Source of the DNA: Beverwykella pulmonaria
Lineage: Eukaryota; Ascomycota; Dothideomycetes; Pleosporales; Melanommataceae
Reading direction: 5' to 3'
DNA length: 64,000 bases
Assembly: GCA_001599595.1 (NCBI GenBank)
Contig: BCHH01000003.1
Coordinates: 1,276,849 to 1,340,848, forward strand
Positions 1-11,040 of the stretch are shown here, one piece after another. Positions within the stretch are counted from its first letter, which is position 1. Each line of letters opens with the position of its first letter. The position numbers and the translations under genes were made by a program. A model generated the notes under the pieces. The model was not told where the DNA came from and did not search any database. It saw only the letters and a list, made by a program, of their open reading frames with translations.

Positions 1-1214
1 ATGATGGCGATCTGGCAATTCGATGGTCTACGTCAGTGGCGGAATTCCAAGATAGGCTAACGAAGTGTGTCCTGCTAACCACAGCTGTACTAGTTTAAGG
101 GTAGCCGTTTTGAGGGTAGGGCGTGTGGGGCAGTGAATTGGAGAAAAAGTGAGGACATGCTTTTTCCCACGAGTCACACTACTAGAAACAAATGAGCACA
201 GCCAGGCTCTCGGTGGAAGGAAAGCAATGTCGACCTAGATAAGAGTGTAAAACTTTGTTCATTTTCGTCCTCGAACTTTTGCTAATGGGGAGTGTGCTGG
301 CTTGAATTGAGGCGACATTGAGCTTCCCTACATTTCTCTCACTACCCCACATGCAGTTATTCCCAGCCCGATTGACCAGCGTAAAAAGCTTCTTCTTACG
401 TAGGTGGATATGAGCGCTTGACTACGGGGGGTCTCGATCCAACAGCTCCTTAGAGAGGTCCATCTAGAACACGCCAGTGAGGAACGCCTCTTAGAACCGT
501 GGAGATACACCTTGAATAGTGTCAATAAGAGGGAGCAATATAAATCACCAATTACTCATGTGTCTAGCCACGTAAAAAATTTTCTAATCTACTCGGAGCA
601 AGCCATCGCCGAAAAAAAACCAGGATGCTTTTACCACAGTCCCTCTTGTTCCGATCTTACTCGAAGGTTCGATAAAATCGGCTAGCGCTCTATGATAATA
701 CTTTTTTTCTTATCGTTTTGTCATACGTCTTTCTGCTTATCCGAACGCAGCTAATGCGCTTCCCCCTAGTCACGTGCGCTGCGTATCTTGATATTCCGCC
801 AAGGGACAATGAGGTTCAAAGCTGTGGGCCTAACATGAAGATTTCTAATGGAACACAAAATGTATATAGTGCAGAGACTAATACAAAATAGATTTCTTGA
901 CGAACTTGCCCAGCTGTTCATTTGGAGGGGGAGAATTTAAGTGAATGAAGCGCTTCATAGTATCAGATTGGCCAATCGTGAAGTCTGCATGTCAACTAAC
1001 ACCTACTCGTGCGCTTACAAGAGAGGTGATTCCTTACCCAGATACGTGTCCACAAAAAAAAAAAAAAAACCAATGCATTGAACTCTGTATCATATCTAAT
1101 GGTGTTGTAGTAGCCGAACTATTAAATTGCCCTCCCTTGAGCCTAAATGCGAGACAGTCATAGAACTGGAAACTCCCAAGAACCCAAACATCACAATCCT
1201 CACCAGCAACCCCC
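1..1214. other. Gene-free stretch at left edge
   Basis: No frame on either strand gives a protein I recognise. The stretch is moderately AT-rich with stops in all frames and holds a run of about 16 A at 1053-1068. It lies downstream of the amine oxidase gene on the minus strand, so its right end should include that gene's 3' untranslated region. Confidence 0.6.
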
Positions 1215-3271
1215 CTACTTGGTCGCACTCCCATTCCCCATCACCTCTCCATTCTCCTCCTCCTTCCCCAGCCCAAAAGCCCTAACAATCCTCTTCGCAA
1301 CCCCCTCCCCGGCCCAATACGCCCCGGTAACCGTCCCAAGCGCAACGAAAGGCGCTGTATGCTCTCCCGCAAGCCAAACCCCGCGTTCCGGCAAACCGCG
1401 TCTCATCACCTCGATATCCTGATCGCCTTTCTCTAGCCCAGTCTGGAAATTAGAATAACTTCCATATCCTGCCAATTCGTCGTTGGCCCAGACGGTGGCC
1501 AGGATTTTCCTCGGCTGGTGGTCGGGGTTCGAGGACGAGTAGTTGGGCAGGCGCGAGAAGTAAGGGTGGAAGAAAGACGCTAGCAGGTTTTGAGCCGCGG
1601 GGGAGGAGGAAGAGGGATATTGGCTGAGGAGAGAGGCGAGGTGGAGAGAGGTGGGGCCGAAGGTGTAGAAGAGGAGGGTCGGGTGTGCGGTTGGTTGGGG
1701 AAGTGCGGCGAGGTTGACGCATTCTTGGTTCCAGTGTGAAGGGTTTGTTTCGGAGGCGTAGTGGGGAGAGGTCCAGTGCGTGAAGCCGGGGTAGTGCGAT
1801 GGGTTTGTTGTTGGTGGGGAGGATTGGTGGAGGGGTGCTGTTGTGGCGGTTACATTGGGTAAGCTTTGCTGGCGAGTGATAGGTATGGAACCGTTGGCCG
1901 ACGTAAAGGTATTCCAGAAGGGTGTCGGGAATGTGATGTAGACCTAGAGATGTGAGCATGATAGCAACAGTGGACGTACAAAGGAGATGGTTTCCAGGAA
2001 GGAACCTTGCAAGAAAATTAAGCAAGAGTCAAAAGGATCAATCTCGCTCTACAAATCCCTGCTGTGTTTACCAAGGATAACTTTTGCAGTGCTTGATAGT
2101 CATCACTAGATACTATGTTCTTCGTACGGGAGCGCAAGCTTACTTTGTCCAGATTTCCGTATCCGATAGAGGAAATAGCTTGTTTCAGTCTGGTCGGTAG
2201 ACCAGGGACGAAAGCATCTTCATTCCTCTTTAGCCAACCCAACGGAGTCGTCATGACCACTTCTTCGAAATTGAACGTCTCTCCATCCTCGGTCTCCACA
2301 GTAATTCTCGGATCTTGCCCAGTCTCATCTGAACTGATAGTCTTGACCTTTTGCTTAAACTTGACATCCGCTCTTTTGAGCGCAGGCTCAGCAATCTTCT
2401 TTAGAACCTTATGGTAAGTCTCTGCCACAAACAGATTCTCCCCATCAATACACTCCTCGAGCCAAAAGAACCTCAGACTCTGCGTCTGAATCGGACTCCC
2501 AACAAACGCACCCCACATCTCTGCCATCTGAAGTATCGTCTCTTGTTTCCGTTTCGCCTCCGCATCGTTCTTTACTGTTGGAGGGAACATATTTTTCACC
2601 TTCTCTTCAAAGAAATCGTACAAGCTCTTATCTGCCGGAATAATCGCCGAGTCTTCATTTGAGTGCTTCATAGCCTGTCCAATGATCTCCCACACGAGCT
2701 CGTTGTTTTCCTCTGCTCCCGAATCCTCCATTTGGGTTCCTGAGGAGTTGAAGACGGCCTGTCGCTCGTCCCATGTCATTGTTAACGTGTTAGTTTGCTT
2801 GGCGAGGTCGAGGATGGGATTCGAATCTGTGCCGTGTATCCAATTTGGGCCTCTCCAAGCTACTTAGCCTAATATTTTATACAAATCAAGGCGAAGCAGT
2901 GATGCTGCAGACCTACAGATCGACCATGTGCCCGAGCGCTTCACTTTGGCAGAGCTACGCAGGCGTCAATCACGCAAAATCATCACGATTTTCGGAGATA
3001 ATTTTACCCTGCCACCAACACGATCTCGGCCTTCGAGGATAGTTACTTTAACGCCATGCTGAATAAGTACGTCTGCGCATCGAAGACCAGCTACTCCCGC
3101 CCCAACAACGCAGACATGGGGTATCCGCCCAACGGATCGACGTATAATTTGGGGATCACAGTTCGCTTCTAGATAACTTTCTTGATGAGGTGAGCTGGAT
3201 AGGTCTTGCTGGATGCGGGTCATTGTATCTGAGTTAGATCTGTCGTTGGGGGTGTAAGCTCTGTGTTCCAT
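1215..3271 (-). CDS. Flavin amine oxidase, polyamine oxidase type; first junction uncertain
   Basis: Predicted FAD-dependent oxidase of the polyamine oxidase/spermine oxidase (Fms1-like) group, which oxidises polyamines and releases peroxide. Exon 1 runs from 3271 to about 3012 and holds the FAD-binding motif VVGAGVAGLRCAD followed by EGRDRVGGR. A middle exon ends at 2144 and contains GPNWIHGTDSNPILDLAKQT and TTPLGWLK. A clean intron occupies 2143-1944 (GTAAGC..CTAG, phase 0). The last exon, 1943-1215, ends with the FAD-binding segment GVWLAGEHTAPFVALGTVTGAYWAG and TAG. The weak point is between GGR and GPNW. Homologues have about 13 residues there, but no single GT..AG choice gives an open frame, and the frame reading into GPNW has a TAA just upstream. 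An extra mini-exon, an assembly error or early pseudogenisation are all possible. The family call is firm; intactness is not. Confidence 0.75.
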
Positions 3272-4375
3272 GGTGGTTGTGTTGTCGGTGGATGAAGTTG
3301 ATGAGAAGGAAAAATGGCCAAAGAATTTATATGTGGCCCTCGGGAGTGAAAAACAGAGAATGGTACGTGGAAGGACAGTATTGTGAACGAGAACGGGGTT
3401 TAAAGAAGTGGCTTAGTATAGCCCGAGACAAGCCGGACCGGCCCCTGCACGCTATTTAGTGGCACGAGGCCTCCGTCTCCCAGCGGATTGGAGACTCATC
3501 TGGCTGACATATTACAGAAAAGGGTTCAAAATATGGAATAAGAGATAAAGACAAGTGTAGATTGTGTACGAAGAACTAGCAATATGTACTGGTCATACCC
3601 CAGGCCGTTAACGAATCACATACCGAGACGAAATAATCTGTCCGTTCTAAAAAGGGCAAAACGGTGCTGTCGTTCCCAAAGCGTCTTGCAACTGTGCCAG
3701 GTACCGCGCTCAAACGATTACGGGGTTATCTGGGTTGTAATGGTGTAAGATGGTATGGAGGAAAGCGCGGGTGATAACGAAAGTGAGGCGCGAGTCATCC
3801 TGACACGCCGTTGCCAAGCCTCAGCTAACTGTAATTGTAGCCATGATGATGACGTTAATTGGACACCCAGTGTCATCGAAAGTCGAATGGATGGGTTAAG
3901 ATCATTGGATCTAACCGAGAGAAAGGAACTTAGAATCTGTTCGAAGAGAGATAGTGTTAAATTTAGGGCAGAGTTCTATTACACTCATCACGTTTTGTTA
4001 GCACAGGTGCGCAGCTCTACGAAAATTTTGCAAATGTGAATTATCCCGACTTTTCCATTGTTGTACACTCTGGAAAGCACTGCAAACTACTAAATCGGTC
4101 TTCTGGCTAGAGACACGCCAACGCTGAAAAGTTTTTTCCTTCATTTCGTAAAGTAATAAACCGCAGCACTACAGGTGAAGAAGCAGGAAACTAGCATAGG
4201 TAGGAATATGAGATCAGAGTGAAGAATATGAGATCATTCAGCGGACTAGGGCGACGAATCGTGATACGCAAAAGAACCGAATTCAAAAAAGAGAGTATAA
4301 GTACTATGTACAGAATGATTAACGAGATTCAACTTGGAGTGTGGACGGATGGAGCAACACAAAAAAATCAATGAA
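3272..4375. other. Intergenic region with a short direct repeat
   Basis: No supported gene. A 13-bp direct repeat (gaatatgagatca) occurs at 4204-4216 and 4224-4236. The region separates the amine oxidase promoter (right of 3271) from the 3' end of the TPR gene. Confidence 0.5.
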
Positions 4376-6589
4376 TCAGTAAGCATTGTCCATACGAATA
4401 GAAAATTTCAGATAATCCATCAGTTGCTCAGCATACAGGACACTAGATTTTGTATCAGGGTGATTAAGCCCGAGTTGCTCGATTTGGAAATCTTTGACAC
4501 AGATTGCAAACTGCAACGCCTCGGAATACCTCTCCTGCAAATGCAGTACTCTGGCAAGACTGCGCCAGATATTCAAGGTTCTAGGACGACACCTTTCCGG
4601 GCTTCGTTCTGTTCTTAGAAGACATTCGAGGAAGACTTTTTCGGCCTCTTGATACCGAGATTGGTCACGAAGAAACTTTGCCAGATTCTGTAATGCTTTG
4701 ATGGCCTCCGGCTGATCTGGACCAAGTAGGTTATCGAAGTTGATAGAGACCTCGCGAAGCAGTATCTCTGCATCCACTGATTGTCCTCGGTGGTAAAGGG
4801 TTATAGCAAGGTTGCTTTTGCTTCTTATCGTCTCGGGATGATAGATTCCAAGCACTTTCTCTCTTGTAAACAAACATAGACGATGCATCACCTCGGCCTC
4901 CTCGTATCGGTTCTGGAGACAGAACGATTCTCCTAGACTGTTGATGCTTCTCAGTACTGCAGGGTGGTCTGGCTTGAAAAGAGCTTGGCGCCCCAATAAT
5001 GCTCTATAAAACAGACGTTCTGCAGCATCGTGTCTTCCAAGAGCTTGGAGACATTGTCCCAGATTATTCACCGTGATCAAGGTATCGGAATGGTGCGGTC
5101 CGAACATCCTCTTCTTTGCAGACCAGGCTTTTCGATGATGCTTCTCCGCGTCGACAAGCTTTCCCCGTGCTTGTAATGCGAGAGCATAGTTGTTGAGACT
5201 GTGAATCGTGTCGACATGGCTTTCGCCGAAAAGCTTGACTTGCAGCCAGAGTATTTCATGCTCCAATTGTTCGGCTACTTTCAAAGAGCCAGAATATCGC
5301 TCAGCCACAGCAAGCCGTTTTCGGATACTGGATGATGCTACCATATCGGAAGATAACGTGTTCGAACTCCAGTTAAGAACCCTCTGCGTCACCTCCTTGG
5401 CTTTGACATGGCGCCCTACGTCCACGAGAAGACGGGAAACTCGACATGTTATCGAGATGGCGACGTCCAGGCTAGATTTCGAAAGCTGGTCTTCGGTGCA
5501 GAGTTCTGTCAGAATACCAAGGACGGATAGTATATGGCTAGAGTAAGCGCCATCCTGCTGAAGAGCATAGGAGGCTTCGAAATTTGATGCGAAGTTCATA
5601 TCAGCGAGATGCAGGAAATATTCCAAGTGCTTAGAGAATCGCCGCATAGACTTTAACTCTAATTTAATCATGGCACTTGTTGTAGGATCCATTTCGAAAG
5701 AGTCAGGAGAAATGCCAGGGGTTATCAGTCCACGTTCCAACAAGAGATGACTCGCGTCTGAGAAAAAAACCCGATGGCAAGCCAGTAGGTTATTGGTACC
5801 GAAACAAGATAACTCCGCAAGCAATATAATCGTGCAGTGGCTCATCGACTCGGTTAGCGACAATACCGCGCGAACTACTTCTCTTGTAGCTTTAATGTTA
5901 TTCCCTCGAAGAGGCGATGCCTAGTCAAGGACAGTTAGTCTCCCGCTTGGTCAATGTCGCGCAAGCAAAGAACGGCTTAAGAGTGTGAGGAGAGTTTTAC
6001 ATACTTGAGCGATATCTGCCTCTTTGGTATCGAGGAGGATCGTGTGGATCTTTTGATCCAACTGCGCTTCCCGTTGCTGTATTTTCTCCCTACATCCTGT
6101 TAACTTCGTACTGATTCAACGTTGACAGAATATAAGGTTCAAAGGAAGAATGTGAGCTCACTGCACATAAACTTGTTGGAGAGTTCCGTTTATGTGGCTA
6201 ATTGCTATGACTGTTTTTTTGATCGTAGATAATCTATGGACCATTTCATTCTTCTTGCGGATTAATTTCATTGCCTTCTTCAATCTGGTCACAGAACCGT
6301 TTTCATCGAGGACAAGCAGGCTTCGAAGAATGCCGTTGACGGCTTCGACTTGTCTTTTGCATCGAGATAGAATCTCACGTATTGTGTTGTCAGAAGACTG
6401 ATGGCGTGTCTCAAGCTCTGAGATCAGGCTGAGCGTAAGGTAAATTTGATCTTCATACTCTTGTAAAAATCGAGATGCATGGCGTATGCTCGTTGAGATT
6501 CTGGAGATCTCACCAAAGGCTCCGATTCCGTATTTAATCAGCTGTGGAATGGCGGCTGTTAGACCGACGAAGGCAATAGCCTCACCCAT
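4376..6589 (-). CDS. HeLo-like N-terminal domain fused to kinesin-light-chain-type TPR repeats
   Basis: A 685-aa protein from three exons: 6589-6162, 6089-6005 and 5920-4376. The introns are 6161-6090 (GTGAGC..GTAG) and 6004-5921 (GTATGT..CTAG), and the frames join exactly. Residues 1 to about 140 (MGEAIAFVGLTAAIPQLIKYG..) resemble the helical N-terminal domain that caps fungal STAND/NLR proteins (HeLo-like or Helo_like_N). Residues about 377-660 form some six 42-residue TPR units of the kinesin light chain type, with repeated LA..L...G.Y.EAE patterns and G..HP.T linkers. The 200 residues between them, where a NACHT or NB-ARC domain would normally sit, have no Walker A or B motif. The protein therefore looks like an NLR without its switch. 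A role in fungal self/non-self recognition or regulated death is inferred from the architecture only. Confidence 0.7.
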
Positions 6590-7089
6590 CGCGAGGCATG
6601 GGGAGTTCGAAAAGGTGGGGGAAAGCAGGCTTCATCAAGAGCTGGATAGATCGGTGAAGCAATAACATCACACAGACATCCTTCACGATTCCACGATAAA
6701 CACAGCCAATGAAAGTAGGACACAGGGCTGGATCTATCTGCACAAAGTTAAGGCTGAACAAGGTCATCGACCTTCTGTGGTTCTTCGCTCTTCTGTGACC
6801 CTTCACCATGTCCATCGATTATTTGTTCCATATAGCGTTTGATATATTGTGTCTAAAGGATTCTGTGTTGAAGTTCTTTCAAGATTTTAAGCTTTTGACC
6901 TTGCGAAAGAAGAGGAATCTAAGGTTGAAGAGCAATGCTGACCTTGTGTGACATTGACTGCTTTCTCACCGGTTAACCTTGGTTCTCTATTCGCTAACCG
7001 GAATACTGTTCAGCCCTATCACAAATCCTGGAGAGTGCCATATTATCCTCGGACTGGCAGACAAGTTTAGTTCCAGCCTTCCTCTCAGC
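6590..7089. other. Intergenic region upstream of the HeLo/TPR gene
   Basis: About 500 bp separating the start of the HeLo/TPR gene from the stop of the DUF6590-type gene. I see no coding signal. It should contain the promoter of the HeLo/TPR gene, but no clear TATA or other element can be assigned. Confidence 0.45.
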
Positions 7090-7840
7090 TCAACCTTTTA
7101 CAACTTGTAGCGTGTCCATGAAATACTCCTCTAGCAATTTGATCGATTCGTTCATAACCCTCCCGACATTGCGCACCTTGAGATCGTATTCCAGGGTTGA
7201 CACCTTGGCGAAGTTGATTCGCGACATCGGATCCATCGACACACCTGCATCTTCAACCTTGATATACAAAGGAGCCTTTTCAAGAGCCTTTTCATCCGGA
7301 TGAAGTTGGAGTTCACTACCAACGGGAATGATCGCGGCATGATCTTGAACTGATACTCCAGTCTTTGTCGTAGCCTGTCCTTGATACGTCGTGATCCATA
7401 AGCACAGGCAATTTGTAGATTTTGGTCTGACTACCGCAAACCGCCGAATTTTCCAGTATATTGTTCGTTCGCTTTCAGGGGAACCTACAAGTTCTGGCCA
7501 CAGAACCATGAATACTCTGCCTTTCTTGAAGAAACCTTTTGGTTTCCTAATAACCTCGAATCCTAGATCTCAAGTCAGCAGTGGTAGCAAGGCTAAAATT
7601 AAGAGCCGTACCAGAGTGAAGGTCACCAACCACTTCCGTTATCATGGTATATTCCATCCCCTCGGTACGAAACACATCTCGACGAGCGGATGACGGGCCG
7701 CGTTGCTGATGAAAGACTATATTGTCCGCTGATGGCTTTGCCCGGTCTCGGGGCTTAGGTACTTTATGGGTGCTTTCATAATTCTCCATGTCCTCGGCAG
7801 CCTCTTCACCAGTCCTTTTTTCTTTCTTGTATCCGCTCAT
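7090..7840 (-). CDS. DUF6590-type protein, copy A
   Basis: A 233-aa protein from two exons, 7840-7612 and 7562-7090, joined by a 49-bp intron (7611-7563, GTACGG..CTAG) with consistent phase. After a polar lysine-rich leader of about 75 residues it shows the layout of the fungal DUF6590 domain: GRVFMVLWPE, then IRRFAVVRP, a short core W-x-T-T-Y-x-G, then HAAIIPVG, and DPMSRINFAKVSTLEYDLKVRNVGRV near the end. The domain is common in Pezizomycotina and has no assigned biochemical role. There is no signal peptide or membrane segment. It starts 67 bp downstream of the stop of the related copy B on the same strand, suggesting tandem duplication or even one two-domain gene. Function unknown. Confidence 0.65.
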
Positions 7841-7907
7841 TGTATGATATATGTTGTTCGACTCGTTAGATTCAGGATGAGGATCGTTACATCTTCTAAA
7901 GTGTTAG

Positions 7908-8792
7908 CTAAGAAGCCTCATGACATATATGAGGAACCAGCACCCACATATAGCTGTTGTTGGATATCCTCTGTCCATATTCGGTAGATGCAACCGTTGA
8001 GGCATGGTGAAACATGTTGCCATTCAATTGCTCGGCGCTATTGCCCATCCCCATCTCCATGCGCCAATACGACACCAGCAATGGAACATGCTCGTCCCTT
8101 ACGTGCCCAATATCCTTCGCTTTCACATTGTATTGTATAGGGAAGCCTTTTCCGAAGCGTATCCTAGAAGCTCGTGCAAGAGATCCGATCTCTGGAGACG
8201 AGGCAATTATCTCGATTGGTTCTTTTACCAACGATTTCTCATTTTTCAGTAGAGTCGGTTGATCTCCCTGCATGTAGACGATTGCGTGTTCGGTTGGATT
8301 ACAACCCCGCCGGAGAGTACCCCGGCCGCCGTATGTTTGAATTTCGCTAAAAGTTGTCAGCTTGATCCATAGGAAGGCCAATGAGGATGACGGACCATGC
8401 ATAGCAGAAACCCCTCGCAAGTTGGACAGCTACGAACCGGGCGATATGAGAATAGACCTTTTGTCCGAAGCGTACCGTAGAAAGGTTGGAGGAATGGTTG
8501 CCCTGGTCTTCGCGTGTTTCCACCATAAGGGTGGAGAATACCTAGCTCAGTAAGAAGAAGCTGTGCTCCAAGGATGATCGTTGCTTACCTTCCCGACGGT
8601 AAAGAAGGTATGATTTCTTGAGGCATAACCTTCCCTGATCAGCGATAGACTCCGAGACGGCCGAATAGCTCTACCTGAGTCGAGTTGGTCCTGGGGGATC
8701 TCTTCATTCTTTCGCTTGTTATTTCTCCGCTCATCGTTCGACCTTGGAAGTGGGTTCGAAGACCCCTTCGTGCTTGGGATCGATTTATTCAT
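7908..8792 (-). pseudogene. DUF6590-type protein, copy B, with a frame problem at the first junction
   Basis: A second DUF6590-like gene. Exon 1 (8792-8589) encodes a polar leader ending HTFFTVGK before a good donor GTAAGC. Exon 2 (8542-8396) encodes LWWETREDQ..RFGQKVYSHIARFVAV. Exon 3 (8346-7908), after an intron with TTTTAG, encodes QTYGGRGTLRRGCNPTEHAIVYMQG and RASRIRFGKGFPIQYNVKAKDIGHV. The second splice fits, joining to give FCYACEIQTYGGRG. The first does not: with the obvious acceptor CTAG the domain frame of exon 2 is off by one base. Either an unusual splice is used or a 1-bp change has broken the gene. I list it as a likely pseudogene. Sequence quality at 8540-8590 would decide. Confidence 0.5.
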
Positions 8793-11040
8793 GTTGTTGG
8801 GCGTAATAGGTGGCGTTCCATGAACGAAGATGTGTTACCTCTCTCTCTTGAAAAAGGTTGGCTCCGAGGTTGGTGAAACACCTGAAAAGCAAACCCGCGC
8901 CTAGCTCTAGACGAACACTACCGGACGACGGCAAATTCTTCGAATTCTGAATGCTCTACTCGGCCGAGTCCCGAGCTTCAAAATCGAAGTCACTTTTGTT
9001 GAAGGGTCATTTGCCGACGTATTTTCAGATAGAAGACGACAAGGTGATTTTGTTTACAGCAGCGAAACTATCTTATAGATCCACAAAAACGCCACATACC
9101 CAGGTGACCTTACGTGGTAAGCAGACATGCACCTGTCCCTTTTCTCTTCGTGGGGTTGGACGTATAGCGTCAACGGTATGTAGTTATATACAAGGACTCA
9201 ACTCGCATGTACTGCTTGACCTTGTCCTCTTGGTCTAGAGATGTTTAGCAATTACTGCTGACGCGCAAACAGTATCAGCCCGGTCGTTTTATGCAAGTCC
9301 TCATTTCGCCTTTCAAAATTAAATATTAAGTACAAAGGATAGCTGATTGAGTGCGTATGTCGCATATATGTGTGCGTCACATCTCACCATAAGGCGTGAT
9401 CAATTTACCCCACGTTCTAGAGGTAGGATAATTAAGATTGTTGTTAGCTTAATATAGAAACATCATCTATAAAGTAGTTAGCTTATGTCTGGTTTTATAT
9501 TATTTTCACGTTCTATATAATTTATAAATAGCTTTATAGCACCTCTAATATGTTTCGAACTGAAAAGGAATAGATACTCTTCTTATAGTTTTAGAGAGAG
9601 AGAGAAGTACTAGCAGATCTTCCATCAAACCTGTAAAGTAGAATAGTATATCTTAAAGAAGTATAAACAAGTAAATTTTTTTGGCAATTATATATCATAC
9701 ACTTGTAACCAACAGAGGAGAGCTTCACATAGTGCAAAATAAAGTTTGCTACTGCTATATACCCATAAATTATGAGCTCTACGTAGTCTTGTATTAGTCA
9801 GAGGAATAGATATCAATCAATCAACCCCACGTTCTTGACCATTAGTGGGATGATAATCGCACAATCCCCGCGCAATCCCCGCACTTTTGGAGACACTCTT
9901 GTCAAATTAGCGCCAAATCCAACGCCTTCATATGTCAGTAGATCTGTGCAGACATCATATCGAAGTGATTGTCAGTGTTTTTATTACGACATACTCATGA
10001 GTACCATTGCCTATTGCCTCTACTCTTCGGTCCTCCGCAAGAGTCTGGCATGCTTTGGCAATGTGCTGTCACACAATTGAGTTCCCCCAGTGAAAAAATA
10101 AATAAAAGCTTCAATTTTGACAACACGTCCAGCTGAAAAGCAAGATGGGGATTGTGCAAAGTGCTTTTTCCCGCTTACAGAGACTAATAAGAGATGACTG
10201 CTAATCAGGTCGAAATAAGTCACAGTATGAAAAGACCAGGGACAGCGAGTTTGCTCGGCCGCAAAAAGATATTGGCTCAAAATCTAGTAGATTCGGTCAC
10301 TGAAGATACTGATGGACAGGTCAGCTTTTGGAGCACGAATAGGAACAGAAAATGCATGAAGCCTGCGGCAAGCGAGACGCCATAAACGCACCTAGCCCAA
10401 GATTGCATCGGTGTATCGACATCGGTGAATACGACGGGGAAGCGCGAAAATATCCACAATAACCACTGAAAACATTCTAATCTGCCTCTTTATTTGTTAT
10501 GCAAGGCGCGTGTTAAATATTGAAATTGATAAGAAGACTAGCCAACTTAAAGTCAACGACCTTCAAAAGCGCTTCACATTGGACTGTTACAAAAAAAAAG
10601 AGGGTAGACTGACAGCGTATTATTTGAAATTATGTGCCCCTTGTTCTCAGCGTGATCGGGTGTGTTGGGAGGGGTATGTGCCATTCTCGGTCATGATTAG
10701 CCTGCAATATGTTTTCTGTGAGCCAACCATCAATCAGTGACCGCACAATCATAAAGTAGCATATGGAGAGTACATTCAAGATTCACCATTATGTGAACAC
10801 GTGACAACATGAAGTTAAGCTTTCAATTTTATTTCCATAGAACTACCTGAAATATATCGCTTTCGATGACCAAAGACGTTTCGGACACATTCAAAATAGT
10901 GAAAAAGCACACACAGTCCAAAGTCTCAATACCTCAATAACCTTTAATGTGGTCCCAACATCAGAAAAAGGAATCAGAAAAATGGGATGAACCTCCTTAG
11001 TATGTCTTGGCTTCTAACGTAGCCCTGCGACTTGTGCCTT
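8793..11040. other. Gene-poor region containing an AT-rich island
   Basis: No convincing coding gene in 2.2 kb. Sequence at 8800-9240 is of normal composition and could hold remnants. From about 9420 to 9800 the sequence becomes strongly AT-rich with many TA steps, as in RIP-mutated fungal repeats. The remainder to 11040 has scattered short frames only. Confidence 0.5.
9402..9839. repeat. AT-rich segment flanked by imperfect direct repeats
   Basis: CCCCACGTTCT occurs at 9408-9418 and again at 9825-9835, and the match extends leftward (atcaat + 3 variable bases) to about 20 bp. The 400 bp between are very AT-rich and lack open frames. This could be a decayed insertion with long flanking repeats, or a slippage or recombination product. 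No terminal inverted repeat was found. Confidence 0.35.

Noticed and set aside
3455..3560. tRNA-like pattern: an A-box-like TGGCACGAGG, a six-pair hairpin gtctcc..ggagac and a B-box-like GGGTTCAAA
   Set aside because: The acceptor ends do not pair, and the arms cannot be folded into a cloverleaf with proper spacing.
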